DNA of 64,000 bases from Terrirubrum flagellatum (GCF_022059845.1 NZ_CP091851.1:2604001-2668000); one strand, 5' to 3'. Counted from the stretch's first letter, positions 42,750-51,902 are shown. Program-made: numbers and translations. The notes: generated by a model from the sequence alone, not told the origin.

Positions 42750-44676
42750 TATTTTCGACCTGCCGCCGGCGATGATCTTCGGCCAGTTGCTGATCGGGCT
42801 CATCAACGGATCGTTCTACGCCATGATGAGTCTCGGCGTCGCCATCATCTTCGGCATGCTGCGCATCGGCAATTTCGTGCATGGCGCGCAATATATGCTG
42901 GGCGGATTCTGCGCCTGGCTGCTCATCAACCTGCCAACGCTCCTCCCCGGTCTTGGCCTGCCGGCGATCAATTACTGGTGGGCGCTCATCATCACGCCAA
43001 TCCTCGTCGGCTTTATCGGCGTCGTGATGGAGAAGCTGTTCATCTCGCGCGTCTACAATCTTGAGCACGCCTACGGCCTTCTGCTCACCGTCGGCCTCGC
43101 CATGGTGATCGAAGGCCTGTTCCACCTGCGCTTCGGCTCCGCCGGCCAGCCCTATTCAGTGCCCGATATTCTCGATGACGGCGTCGATCTCGGCTTCATG
43201 TATCTGCCCTATTATCGCGCCTGGGTGATCCTGTCGTCTGTGGTGATCTGCCTTGGCGCGTGGCTGCTGATCGAGCGCACCAAGCTCGGCGCCTATCTCC
43301 GCGCCGCCACAGAGAATCCTTCGCTGGTGCGTGCTTTCGGCGTCAACGTTCCACGCATGCTGACATTGACTTACGGATTTGGCGTCGGGCTTGCCGGACT
43401 GGCAGGCGTGATGGCGGCGCCGATCTATCAGGTCAGCCCGCAGATGGGGCAGAACATCATTATCGTCATTTTCGCCGTGGTGGTGATCGGCGGGATGGGT
43501 TCGATCTTCGGCGCGATCATCTCGGGCTTCATGCTCGGCGTGATCGAAGGCCTCACGAAAGTCTTCTATCCCCAGGCGTCATCGACCGTGATCTTCGTCG
43601 TCATGGCGATCGTGCTGATCCTGAGGCCCATGGGCCTGTTCGGGCGCGACACCTCCGCGGGCCACGCGCATGAGGCGAGCGGCGGCGCGACGCGCAACGG
43701 GCTCGCTGATCGTCTCGGCCCGTGGCTCGCGCTTTTCGCCGCAATCGGCGCGATCGGGCCGCTCTTCGTTTATCCCGTCCTGCTGATGAAGATCTATTGC
43801 TTCGCGCTCTTCGCCTGCGCCTACAATCTGATCTTCGGTTATGTCGGCCTGCTCGCCTTCGGCCACGCCGCCTTCTTCGGCGCATCGGCTTACGTCACGG
43901 CGCATGTCGCGAAATTCTGGGGCGTCACTCCGGAGATCGCGCTTCTCATCGGAACTTTGTGCGCCACCGCGCTTGGCGCGTTGTTCGGCTGGCTCGCGAT
44001 CCGCCGGCAGGGCCTCTATTTCGCGATGATCACGCTGGCGCTGGCGCAGATCGTCTATTTCTACGCCTTACAGGCGTCATGGACCCATGGCGAGGACGGC
44101 ATCCAGGCCGTGCCGCGCGGCAGGCTGTTCGGCTTGATCGACCTGTCGAATCCAACCGCGCTCTACGCCTTCGTGCTCGTCGTGTTCCTGCTCGGTTTCG
44201 CTTTCATCCATCGCATCATCCATTCGCCTTTCGGGCAGGTGCTGAAGTCGATCCGCGAGAATGAGCCGCGCGCGATCTCGCTCGGCTACAAGACGGAGCG
44301 CTTCAAATTGATCGCCTTCACGCTGTCGGCTGCGCTCTCTGGCGTCGCCGGCGGCCTGAAGGCGATCGTGTTCCAGATCGCCTCGCTCGCGGATGTGTTC
44401 TTCATGACGTCGGCCGACGCGCTGCTCATGGTCCTCATCGGCGGCGTCGGCACGATCCTCGGGCCCGTCGTCGGCGCCGCGGTGCTCGCGACGCTGCAGA
44501 ACGAGCTCGCCCAGCTCGGCGCCTGGGTGCTGGTGGTTCAGGGCGCGATCTTCGTGCTCTGCGTGCTCACGCTCCGCAAGGGTATTGTCGGCACGCTGCT
44601 GGAATGGCTTGGCGCGCGCGAGCGAAGATCAGCGAAGTCTCTGTCCGCGCGCCCGGCGGCGAGCGGCGCTCACTGA
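42742..44676 (+). CDS. Fused Liv-type permease (LivH-LivM), importer 2
   Basis: 644 residues. The first half (about 1-310) is LivH-like (GSFYAMMSLGVAIIFGMLRI, GNFVHGAQYM). A short polar linker follows, then a LivM-like half (about 330-620) with YNLIFGYVGLLAFGHAAFFG and IRENEPRAISLGY. There are about sixteen membrane helices in all. Both permease halves in one chain mean the importer needs only an ATPase and a binding protein, which is what this locus encodes. Its end lies ten bases from the convergent SDR gene. Confidence 0.85.
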   Translation: MLDIFDLPPAMIFGQLLIGLINGSFYAMMSLGVAIIFGMLRIGNFVHGAQYMLGGFCAWLLINLPTLLPGLGLPAINYWWALIITPILVGFIGVVMEKLFISRVYNLEHAYGLLLTVGLAMVIEGLFHLRFGSAGQPYSVPDILDDGVDLGFMYLPYYRAWVILSSVVICLGAWLLIERTKLGAYLRAATENPSLVRAFGVNVPRMLTLTYGFGVGLAGLAGVMAAPIYQVSPQMGQNIIIVIFAVVVIGGMGSIFGAIISGFMLGVIEGLTKVFYPQASSTVIFVVMAIVLILRPMGLFGRDTSAGHAHEASGGATRNGLADRLGPWLALFAAIGAIGPLFVYPVLLMKIYCFALFACAYNLIFGYVGLLAFGHAAFFGASAYVTAHVAKFWGVTPEIALLIGTLCATALGALFGWLAIRRQGLYFAMITLALAQIVYFYALQASWTHGEDGIQAVPRGRLFGLIDLSNPTALYAFVLVVFLLGFAFIHRIIHSPFGQVLKSIRENEPRAISLGYKTERFKLIAFTLSAALSGVAGGLKAIVFQIASLADVFFMTSADALLMVLIGGVGTILGPVVGAAVLATLQNELAQLGAWVLVVQGAIFVLCVLTLRKGIVGTLLEWLGARERRSAKSLSARPAASGAH

Positions 44677-44686
44677 CACGGCGATC

Positions 44687-45463
44687 TCATTGCGCGGTGT
44701 AGCCGCCGTCGATCACGAGTTCTGTCCCGGTGACGAAGCGCGACTCATTGGAGGCGAGATAGAGCACGCCATAAGCGACATCATCCGCCTCGCCGCAATG
44801 ACCAAGCGGCGTCTTGCCCTCGACGATGCGCTTGTGCTCCTCGAAATCACCGCGCCGACGCAAAGTCTCCTCGAGCATCGGCGTCCAGATATAGCCGGGA
44901 TGGATCGAATTGACGCGGATGCGATAGCCCGCCTGCGCGCAATGCAGCGCGGCTGACTTGGTGAGCAGCCGAACGCCGCCCTTGCTCGCGCCATAAGCCG
45001 CCTGCGCGGGATTGGCGACAAGTCCAAGGATCGAGGAGAAATTGATGATCGATCCGCCATCGCCGGTTTCGCGCATCAGTTCGATGCCGTATTTCACGCC
45101 GAGGAAGACGCTCTCCAGATTGATGCTCAGCATCTGGCGCCACTCGTCGAGCGACAGCGCCTCCACGCTGCCCGCGGGAAAGGCGACGCCGGCATTGTTG
45201 ACGACGACATGCAATCCGCCGAAGGCGCGCTTCGTCTCGCCGATCACATGGCGCCAGCCATTCTCGTCGACGACGTCGAGACGCGCAAAGATCGCGTCGC
45301 CGCCTGACTCGCGAATGGAAGCCGCGACTTTCTCGCCCGTCGCCTCATTGAGATCAGCGACGACAACGCGGGCGCCTTCTCGCGCCAGCAGGCGCGCGGA
45401 GGCTTCGCCCATGCCCTGCCCGGCTCCCGTGACGATCGCCGCCTTGCCTGCAACGCGTCCCAT
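44687..45463 (-). CDS. SDR family oxidoreductase
   Basis: 258 residues with TGAGQGMG, VNNAGVAFPAG, NFSSILG and YGASK, and a C-terminal TELVIDGGYTAQ. I start it at ATG 45463 because GGAGGCG lies seven bases upstream; the longer frame begins seven codons earlier. It follows the binding-protein gene but a hairpin terminator lies between them, so its expression may depend on read-through. Confidence 0.75.
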   Translation of the reverse strand: MGRVAGKAAIVTGAGQGMGEASARLLAREGARVVVADLNEATGEKVAASIRESGGDAIFARLDVVDENGWRHVIGETKRAFGGLHVVVNNAGVAFPAGSVEALSLDEWRQMLSINLESVFLGVKYGIELMRETGDGGSIINFSSILGLVANPAQAAYGASKGGVRLLTKSAALHCAQAGYRIRVNSIHPGYIWTPMLEETLRRRGDFEEHKRIVEGKTPLGHCGEADDVAYGVLYLASNESRFVTGTELVIDGGYTAQ

Positions 45464-45477
45464 CTTCGCCTCCGCAG

Positions 45478-45513
45478 CAAACAAAACGCCGCAGCTTGCT
45501 TAAGCCGCGGCGT
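45478..45513 (-). terminator. Intrinsic terminator/attenuator after binding protein 2
   Basis: Read on the minus strand, ACGCCGC pairs with GCGGCGT (45507-45513 and 45486-45492) around a 14-base loop and is followed by TTTTGTTT. It lies just beyond the stop of the binding-protein gene and before the downstream SDR start. Confidence 0.6.
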
Positions 45514-45535
45514 CTCAACCTCCCGTTTAAAGCGC

Positions 45536-46753
45536 TCAGCTCTTCTTGACGAGCGCGCACTTCGACGCCGACAGCGGCCGGAACGCCTGATCTGCGGGCA
45601 CCGTCTTCAGCGGTTCGAAGAAATCCCAGTCGCCCTTCACTTCGGCCTGCGTCTTCACGCGCATGAGATAGGTGTCGTGAATCATGCGGCCGTTCGGCAT
45701 CAGCTTGCCGTTCTTCAGGAAGAGGTCGTTGAACGACGTCTTCATGAGCTGTTCCTTGACCTTCTCAGGGTCCTTGCTGCCCGCCGCCTCGACAGCCTTG
45801 AGGTAGTTGGTCGTCGCGGAATAGCAGCCGGCGTGAATCCAGGAAGAAATGCGGCCCGTCTTTTCGAGGATGCGCTTGCCGAAAGCGCGATTCTCGTCCG
45901 ACGAGTCCCAATACCAGGGCGCCGCAAATTCGATGCCCTGGAGCGGCGCAAGTCCCGTCGCCTTGACCTCGACCTCGTAGAGGCCAGTCACCGCCACGCG
46001 CTGGCCGCGCTGCGCGAGGCCGAATTCGCGAATCTGCTTCAGCGCATTGACGAGATCGGGGCCGTTCAACGTCAGGCCCACCATCTTCGCCTTCGAGGCC
46101 TGCGCCTGAATGAGATAGGAGGAGAAATCGGTCGAGCCGAGCGGCGCACGCACGGCGCCGAGCAGCTTGCCGCCCGTCTGCTCGATGACGTCCTTGACCG
46201 TCTGCTCCAGCACATAGCCCGCCTGATAATCCGGCGAGATCAGGAACCAGGAATCGACGCCGCGCTGCGCCTGCGCCACCGCCGAGGTGCGCGAGATGGA
46301 ATAGGCGTCATAGGCCCACGCAATGCCGTAGCCGTTGCAATCCTCTTCCGTCATGCGATCGGTGATCGGCGAAACGAAGAGGCCGAGCTTCTTTGAATCC
46401 TTGAGCAGGTTGTTGACGCCAAGCGCAATCGCCGAATTTGCGATATCGACGAGAACGTCGACGCCATCGCGATCCACCCATTGCCGCGCGATCGACAGGC
46501 CGACGTCTGGCTTGTTCTGGTGGTCGGCGGAGACGATCTCGATCGGTTGTCCCAACGCCTTGCCGCCGAAATCCGCAATCGCGAGCTTGGCCGCTTCGAC
46601 GCTGCCGACGCCGCTGAATGTGGAAAACGAGCTGCTCTGGTCGTTGAGCACGCCGATCTTCACGCCGCCCGGCGACTGCGCGATCGCAGGCCGCGCGATC
46701 GTCATACTGCCCGCCGCCAGCGCGGCCATCGATACGAAATCCCTGCGCCTCAT
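45536..46753 (-). CDS. Liv-type periplasmic substrate-binding protein 2
   Basis: 405 residues. The N-terminus MRRRDFVSMAALAAGS is a twin-arginine-like or Sec signal ending ARPAIAQ. The type I binding fold follows (VKIGVLNDQSSSFSTFSGVG, ADHQNKPDVG, TDRMTEEDCNGYG). GGAGG precedes the ATG at 46753; the open frame runs to 46801 but lacks a ribosome site. It is the likely receptor of importer 2 (41979-44676), whose genes lie nearby on the other strand. The sequence is of the class annotated for aromatic or short organic acid uptake. Ligand unknown. Confidence 0.84.
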   Translation of the reverse strand: MRRRDFVSMAALAAGSMTIARPAIAQSPGGVKIGVLNDQSSSFSTFSGVGSVEAAKLAIADFGGKALGQPIEIVSADHQNKPDVGLSIARQWVDRDGVDVLVDIANSAIALGVNNLLKDSKKLGLFVSPITDRMTEEDCNGYGIAWAYDAYSISRTSAVAQAQRGVDSWFLISPDYQAGYVLEQTVKDVIEQTGGKLLGAVRAPLGSTDFSSYLIQAQASKAKMVGLTLNGPDLVNALKQIREFGLAQRGQRVAVTGLYEVEVKATGLAPLQGIEFAAPWYWDSSDENRAFGKRILEKTGRISSWIHAGCYSATTNYLKAVEAAGSKDPEKVKEQLMKTSFNDLFLKNGKLMPNGRMIHDTYLMRVKTQAEVKGDWDFFEPLKTVPADQAFRPLSASKCALVKKS

Positions 46754-46843
46754 GCGTTCCTCCCCACTTTCGTTGAGGGCGCGCGTCGAGGCGACGCCCA
46801 CTCATGGACGCTGCGATGCTCAGCTTCGCGAGTCCAGCAGTCG

Positions 46844-46859
46844 TCGTCCCTTCGGACTA
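46844..46859. promoter_or_regulatory. Operator copy 10, before binding protein 2
   Basis: TCGTC-CCTTCG-GACTA (on the other strand TAGTC-CGAAGG-GACGA). It lies 90 bases upstream of the binding-protein start and seven bases beyond the stop of the TetR gene. Confidence 0.78.
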
Positions 46860-46866
46860 GAGTCGG

Positions 46867-47634
46867 TCAGCGCGCCAGCTTCTCGAGCGCGTCGAGCCCG
46901 CCGCGCAATTGCTGGATCGCGTCGCCCAGCGCTTCGCTTGCGATCCGCGCGTCACGCCGCTCGGCGCCGTCGCTGAGCAGGCCGCGGATCGCGATCTCGG
47001 CGATGAAATCGGCGATCTCCTTCGGCGACTTGCTGCCGGTCGGGTGAAACCAGCGCGAGGCGGAATTCGCCATGCCGATCACCGCGAAGGCGGCGAGCTT
47101 GGGATCGACGTCGCGGAATTCCCCCGACCTGACGCCGTCCTGAATGAAGCCTGTGTAGAGATCGAGAATCTTGCGCTTGCTCGAGTTGTAGACCGGGGCG
47201 ATTTCCGGCGGGATCTCCGACTCCATGCTGCTGACGACGAGAAAACGCGCGCCTGCGGACAGGCGGCGCACGATGCCGTCAACCACAGCCCGGCGCAGCC
47301 GCTGCGTCGCGGAGAGACCCTTTTCTTCCGCCAGCTTGAGCAACGCATTGTAGGGGATCAGCGCCTCCTCCTCCATGAGGGTGCCGAAGATCTCCTCCTT
47401 GTTGCGGAAATAGTGATAGAGAGCCGAGCGACCAAGGCCGAGCGCGTTGGCGATGTCGCTCATGCTGGTCTGCGCATAACCCTTGGTGTTGAAGATTTCC
47501 GCGGCGATCGAAATGAGCTGCTCGCGCACCAGCTCCTTGCGCGGATTGGGCGCAAGCCGGCCATTCGCCGGCGATTTCTCAGCGGCGCTCACAGCCTGTT
47601 TGGGGAGCTCCGCATCCGCCATGCTGGCCTTCAT
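46867..47634 (-). CDS. TetR-family transcriptional regulator (candidate regulator of the island)
   Basis: 255 residues. The N-terminal helix-turn-helix (about 50-95) reads GYAQTSMSDIANALGLGRSALYHYFRNKEEIF, typical of AcrR/KstR-type TetR proteins. The C-terminal ligand domain is hydrophobic. I start at ATG 47634 (AGGACG upstream). It follows the CoA ligase gene, whose unit carries an operator copy, so it would be autoregulated. KstR2, the actinobacterial regulator of the same pathway, is a TetR protein released by HIP-CoA; an equivalent role here is inference from position and operator distribution. Sequence similarity to KstR2 itself is not obvious by eye. Confidence 0.8.
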   Translation of the reverse strand: MKASMADAELPKQAVSAAEKSPANGRLAPNPRKELVREQLISIAAEIFNTKGYAQTSMSDIANALGLGRSALYHYFRNKEEIFGTLMEEEALIPYNALLKLAEEKGLSATQRLRRAVVDGIVRRLSAGARFLVVSSMESEIPPEIAPVYNSSKRKILDLYTGFIQDGVRSGEFRDVDPKLAAFAVIGMANSASRWFHPTGSKSPKEIADFIAEIAIRGLLSDGAERRDARIASEALGDAIQQLRGGLDALEKLAR

Positions 47635-47705
47635 TGCTCGTCCTGCTCTATAGGGGCTGCGAGCGGCGGTATCACTTTTTGGAGCGCGCATCTACATCTC
47701 GCCTT

Positions 47706-49244
47706 TTAGGTCGCTGGCGCGAGCCGGCCTTCATTGATCATCCGGGTCAGGTCGCGCTTGCGGATCTTGCCCGCCTGAACCGGCAGCTCATCGACGAAAT
47801 AGACGCGACGCGGCGCCTTATAGGCCGAGAGGTTCTCACGACACCATGCGATCACGGCTGGCCCGTCGAGGTTCGCGTCCTTCTTGCGCACCACCACGGC
47901 GACGGGAATCTCGCCCTTGCTCTCATCCGCCGCGCCGACCACGGCGCAGACCGCGACATCGGGATGCTTGTAGAGAACGGACTCGACCTCCAGCGGATAG
48001 ATGTTGAAACCGCCGGCGATGATCACATCCTTCTTGCGATCGACGATGAAGAGATAACCGTCCTCGTCGAGATAGCCGAGATCGCCGCTTAACCAGCCGG
48101 CGGGCGTGAAGCTCTTCGCCGTCGCCTCGGGATCGCGCCAGTAGCCGAGCGACACGCAATCGCCGCTGATCACGACTTCGCCGACCTCCCCTTGTGGAAC
48201 CGGCTTGCCCTCGTCGTTAACGATCGCGATGCGCGAGCTGCCAACAGGCAAACCAGCCGCGCCATGTTTTCTCACGCCAACCGACGGCTCCATCACATTC
48301 TGGCCGAGCGTTTCCGTTGCGCCATAGACCTGGATGACGCGCGCGCCGGACGCGTCCTCGAACTTGCGCATGATGATCTGCGGCACCGGCGATCCGCCCG
48401 TGGTGCAAAGGCGCAATGATGAGAGATCATGTCGCTTCGGATCGAGCGCTCCGACGAGATAGACGAACATGGTGGGCGTGCCGGCGAAATAGGTGGCGCG
48501 ATGCTCCTTGATCGCGGCAAGCACCTTCTCCGTATCCCAGCGACCATGCAGCACGATGGTGCCGCCAGCGAACAGGCAGAGATTGAGATTGACCGTGCAG
48601 CCGAAATTCGTGAACAGCGGCACCGCGCACATATAAATTTCGCGACCGAACTGCGTGCGATGCGCGCACATCATGTCGCGCAGCGTCGAATACTGATTGA
48701 ACTGCGACTGCGCGATGCCTTTCGGCATTCCCGTCGTGCCCGACGTGAAGAACAAGGCGGCGACATCACCAGGCGCGCAACGCGCGCGGGGATAGTCGGC
48801 GCTCGCTTTCTCGATCAGCGGCGCGAGCCGCTCGCAGCCCGCATGCTCGCCGCCGCCCGCCAGCAGCAGCGCGCGAAGCGTTGGAAGCTCGCCCCTGACA
48901 GGAGCTACGATCGGCGCCGTCGTCTCATCAACGATCATCGCCGCCATGTCGCTTTGCGCGACGATCGCCCTCACCTCGCCTTCCCTGAACATCGAAGTCA
49001 TCGGCACGGGCACGGCGCCGATCTGCTGCGCGGCCCAGAAGCCCAGCGCCATGTCGAGCCCGCTCGGGAGATAGAGACCGACGCAGTCGCCCTGCCTTAC
49101 GCCTTTCGACGCCAGCACAGCGCCAATGCGCGCCGTGCGGTTATCGAACTGGGTATAGGTGAGCGTCTCGGATTCCGCGATGATGAAGGGTCGATCGCCG
49201 AGCATGCGCACATTGCGTGCGAGCATCTCGTTCAGGCACTCCAT
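47706..49244 (-). CDS. Acyl-CoA synthetase (AMP-forming), second of the island
   Basis: 512 residues, class I adenylate-forming enzyme: AMP loop FFTSGTTGMPKG, YGATETLGQN, hinge GDLGYLDEDGYLFIVDRKKD, IIAGGFNIYPLEVE, and C-terminal catalytic Lys in QAGKIRKRDL. ATG 49244 has GGGGAG six bases upstream; ATG 49250 has no spacing. It differs clearly from the FadD3-like enzyme and may activate the incoming acid (for example a side-chain-bearing substrate). It is co-transcribed with tetR. Confidence 0.8.
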   Translation of the reverse strand: MECLNEMLARNVRMLGDRPFIIAESETLTYTQFDNRTARIGAVLASKGVRQGDCVGLYLPSGLDMALGFWAAQQIGAVPVPMTSMFREGEVRAIVAQSDMAAMIVDETTAPIVAPVRGELPTLRALLLAGGGEHAGCERLAPLIEKASADYPRARCAPGDVAALFFTSGTTGMPKGIAQSQFNQYSTLRDMMCAHRTQFGREIYMCAVPLFTNFGCTVNLNLCLFAGGTIVLHGRWDTEKVLAAIKEHRATYFAGTPTMFVYLVGALDPKRHDLSSLRLCTTGGSPVPQIIMRKFEDASGARVIQVYGATETLGQNVMEPSVGVRKHGAAGLPVGSSRIAIVNDEGKPVPQGEVGEVVISGDCVSLGYWRDPEATAKSFTPAGWLSGDLGYLDEDGYLFIVDRKKDVIIAGGFNIYPLEVESVLYKHPDVAVCAVVGAADESKGEIPVAVVVRKKDANLDGPAVIAWCRENLSAYKAPRRVYFVDELPVQAGKIRKRDLTRMINEGRLAPAT

Positions 49245-49323
49245 CCCCATCTCCCCGGCGCGCGGATTTAGCCACGCGCTATGACTGCAATTGCAAGATT
49301 AGGAAAGCGCTTCCAGCGCAGGC

Positions 49324-49339
49324 ACGTCCGAACGGACTA
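49324..49339. promoter_or_regulatory. Operator copy 11, before the CoA ligase-tetR unit
   Basis: ACGTC-CGAACG-GACTA; the first base departs from consensus. It lies 79 bases upstream of the ligase start and eight bases beyond the stop of the preceding gene. It would allow autoregulation of tetR. Confidence 0.72.
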
Positions 49340-49346
49340 ATGGATT

Positions 49347-50240
49347 TCAGGCGGGAGGAAGCCTGCCCGACAGCAATGTGAAGACGCCGGTGCAGTCGAT
49401 GTCGCCGCCGCCGGCCGCGCTGAAGCGACGATAGAGATCGGCTGCAGCCGCGTTGATGGCCGCGTCGACGCCGGCGTCGCGCGCAGCCTGCGCGGCAAGG
49501 TCGAGGTCTTTCAGAAGAATCGTCGTCTTGCCTCCGGGCCTGTAGCCGTTGCTCGACGGCGCGCCCGGCACGGGCCCCGGCGCCGGACAGACATTTTCCA
49601 GCGCCCAGGAGCGTCCGGTCGAGGCCATCATGATCTCAAAGAGCGTGTCGGCGGCAACGCCCAGCCTTTCGCCAAGCGCAAAAGCCTCCGACAGCGCGCC
49701 GATGGTCGCGCCGACAACGAGATTGTTGCACAGCTTCGCCGCGAGGCCCGCGCCTGCTCCGCCGACATGGACGATCTTCTGTCCGATGCCGGCGAGCAGC
49801 GGGCGCGCGCGAGCGAACGCCTGTTCCGTTCCCCCGATCATGATGCTGAGCGAACCTGCAGCGGCCGCGGCGACGCCGCCTGACACCGGCGCGTCGATCA
49901 TATCGTGGCCCGCTTGCGTTGCCGCCGCCTGCAAATCGCGCGCGGTCGCGATGTCGATCGTGGAGCAATCGACCAGCAGCGACCCTTGACGCATATTCGT
50001 GATCAATCCCCGGTCGCCCTCATAGACGGCGCGAACCTGTGCGCCCGATGCGAGGATCGTCAGCGCCGCGTCGGCGTCGGATTGCCGCGGGATCGCGTCC
50101 TGCGCCTCACCGCCCGCCGACTCAAATTCTGCGCGTCGCTCAGGCGAAACATCGATTCCGATGACCTGGTGGCCGGCCTTTCTCAGATTGAGCGCGATGG
50201 GAAGCCCCATCTGGCCAAGGCCAATTACCAGAACTTTCAT
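49347..50240 (-). CDS. 3-hydroxyisobutyrate dehydrogenase-family oxidoreductase
   Basis: 297 residues of the beta-hydroxyacid dehydrogenase family. It has the NAD motif VIGLGQMGLPIA, the substrate motif DAPVSGGVAAAAAGS, and the catalytic Lys in GLAAKLCNN. Members oxidise 3-hydroxyisobutyrate, tartronate semialdehyde or related acids. It ends the SDR-SDR-HIBADH unit under the operator at 51967. A role in handling a branched hydroxy acid released late in the pathway fits but is unproven. Confidence 0.8.
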   Translation of the reverse strand: MKVLVIGLGQMGLPIALNLRKAGHQVIGIDVSPERRAEFESAGGEAQDAIPRQSDADAALTILASGAQVRAVYEGDRGLITNMRQGSLLVDCSTIDIATARDLQAAATQAGHDMIDAPVSGGVAAAAAGSLSIMIGGTEQAFARARPLLAGIGQKIVHVGGAGAGLAAKLCNNLVVGATIGALSEAFALGERLGVAADTLFEIMMASTGRSWALENVCPAPGPVPGAPSSNGYRPGGKTTILLKDLDLAAQAARDAGVDAAINAAAADLYRRFSAAGGGDIDCTGVFTLLSGRLPPA

Positions 50241-50253
50241 TCGCCAATTCCGA

Positions 50254-51132
50254 TCACGCCGGAGCGAATGAAAGCCCGAGCGGCTGCGCGCGGGCCGCCA
50301 GCGTTTCGTCGAAGGCGCGACGGATGGCGTCGAACGTCCATTCGCCTTTCAGCACCGGCGCCGCGATCATGGGGTGAGTGATCAGCGACAACGCATCGCC
50401 GGTGATGCGGAGAATCTGTCCATTCACCGCCGCGGAACGATCGGAAAGGAGGTAACTGACAGCCGGGGCGCTGACATCGGGGTGAGGCATCACGACGTGC
50501 GGCTGCGCGCGATTTTCGTTCTGGCGCGTCATGAAGGCGACATTCGCTTGCGCCATCGCGGTCTGCGCCAGCGGAGAGATGGCGTTCACGCGCACGCCCG
50601 AGCCCCGTAATTCCAGAGCCCAGCCATAGGTCAGCGACGCGATCGCGCCCTTGCTGGCGCCATAGCCGCTCAAGCCGACATCGCCGGCGTGAGAGCCCGA
50701 TGTGACGTTGACGATAGAACCCTTGCCGCGCTCCTTCATGCGGCGCGCCGCATGAACGCCGCAGGCGACCGAGCCGCCGATATTGACGTCGAGCATGAGG
50801 CGGAGATCGGCCTCGCTCATGTCGAGGATTTCGGCCGGTCGCAGCACGCCCGCATTGTTCACGAGCCCATCGATCGCGCCGAAGGAATCGACGCAGCATT
50901 CGATCAGTTCGCGCGCGACATTCCAGGACGAGATGTCGCCGGCTTTCGCGACGGCCCGACAGCTCGCCTTTTCGATCGAAGCCGCGACGCGAGACGCTGC
51001 TTCGGAATCGATATCGTTTACTACGACGCTTGCGCCGAGGCCGGCGGCATGGCGCGCATAGGCTTCGCCGAGACCGGCGCCGGCTCCGGTGATGACAATC
51101 GCCTTGCCCTCGAGCGCGCCCATGGCGGTCAT
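50254..51132 (-). CDS. SDR of the hydroxyacyl-CoA dehydrogenase type
   Basis: 292 residues with TGAGAGLG, the VVVNDIDSE strand, NNAGVLRP and YGASK, and a long C-terminal extension as in Hsd4-type SDRs (compare 13769). The ATG at 51132 overlaps the stop of the preceding SDR (ATGA); ATG at 51123 is also possible. The resemblance to the SDR at 13769 suggests that the island has two such dehydrogenases for different chain or ring intermediates. Confidence 0.76.
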   Translation of the reverse strand: MTAMGALEGKAIVITGAGAGLGEAYARHAAGLGASVVVNDIDSEAASRVAASIEKASCRAVAKAGDISSWNVARELIECCVDSFGAIDGLVNNAGVLRPAEILDMSEADLRLMLDVNIGGSVACGVHAARRMKERGKGSIVNVTSGSHAGDVGLSGYGASKGAIASLTYGWALELRGSGVRVNAISPLAQTAMAQANVAFMTRQNENRAQPHVVMPHPDVSAPAVSYLLSDRSAAVNGQILRITGDALSLITHPMIAAPVLKGEWTFDAIRRAFDETLAARAQPLGLSFAPA

Positions 51133-51902
51133 CCCGATATCTGCGCGCCATCGACATTGATGGCGGCGCCGGAAACGAAGCAGGCGTCGTCCGATGCAAG
51201 AAACGCATAGACCCCAGCGAGATCCTGCGGCTCGGCGCGCTCGCGCTTGCCGCGCAGTTTTGGTTTTGGGAATGCGATCGAGGGATCGGGGTCGCGCACC
51301 GGCGCCATGTTGGCGGTCATTGGCGTATTCACGCCGCCCGGACAGACGACATTCACACGCACGCCGAGCGGACCGAACTCGCCGGCGAGCGATTGCGAGA
51401 GCCCGATCACGCCGGCCTTCGCCGCCGCGTAATGCGAGGCGTAGGCGATGCCGCGCACGCCGGCGAGCGAAGAAGTGTTCACTATATTACCGCCGCTTTT
51501 GATCAGATGCGGCAGCGCCGCCTGAATGATCGGCATCAGGCTGTTGAGATTGACGTCCATCACGCGCGCCCAGTCCGCGGCGGAAATATCCTCGAAGCGG
51601 CAGCGGCCATAAACGCCGGCGATATTCAGCACCACATCAAGCGCGCCGAGCTTCGTCGCGGCCTCGTCCACCATGCGGCGGCAAGAGTCGTGATCGGCGG
51701 CTTCAAACAGAATCGCGTGCGGCGCGCGGCCGTAACGCGCCGCGATCTCGTCGCACGTCGCGCGCAAGGCTTTCTCATCGCGATCGGCGAGCGCAAGCTG
51801 CGCGCCTTCGCGCGCCAGCCGATCCGCGACCGCGCGCGCGATGCCCGACGCTGCGCCTGTGACAAGCGCCTTCCTGTTCACGAAACGCTCGACGCCCGCC
51901 AT
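51129..51902 (-). CDS. SDR family oxidoreductase
   Basis: 257 residues with TGAASGIA, NIAGVYGR (Ile for the usual second Asn position), catalytic Ser in NTSSLAG, and YAAAK. GAGGATT lies before the ATG. It is first in the SDR-SDR-HIBADH unit, with a degenerate operator copy 64 bases upstream. Substrate unknown. Confidence 0.75.
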   Translation of the reverse strand: MAGVERFVNRKALVTGAASGIARAVADRLAREGAQLALADRDEKALRATCDEIAARYGRAPHAILFEAADHDSCRRMVDEAATKLGALDVVLNIAGVYGRCRFEDISAADWARVMDVNLNSLMPIIQAALPHLIKSGGNIVNTSSLAGVRGIAYASHYAAAKAGVIGLSQSLAGEFGPLGVRVNVVCPGGVNTPMTANMAPVRDPDPSIAFPKPKLRGKRERAEPQDLAGVYAFLASDDACFVSGAAINVDGAQISG

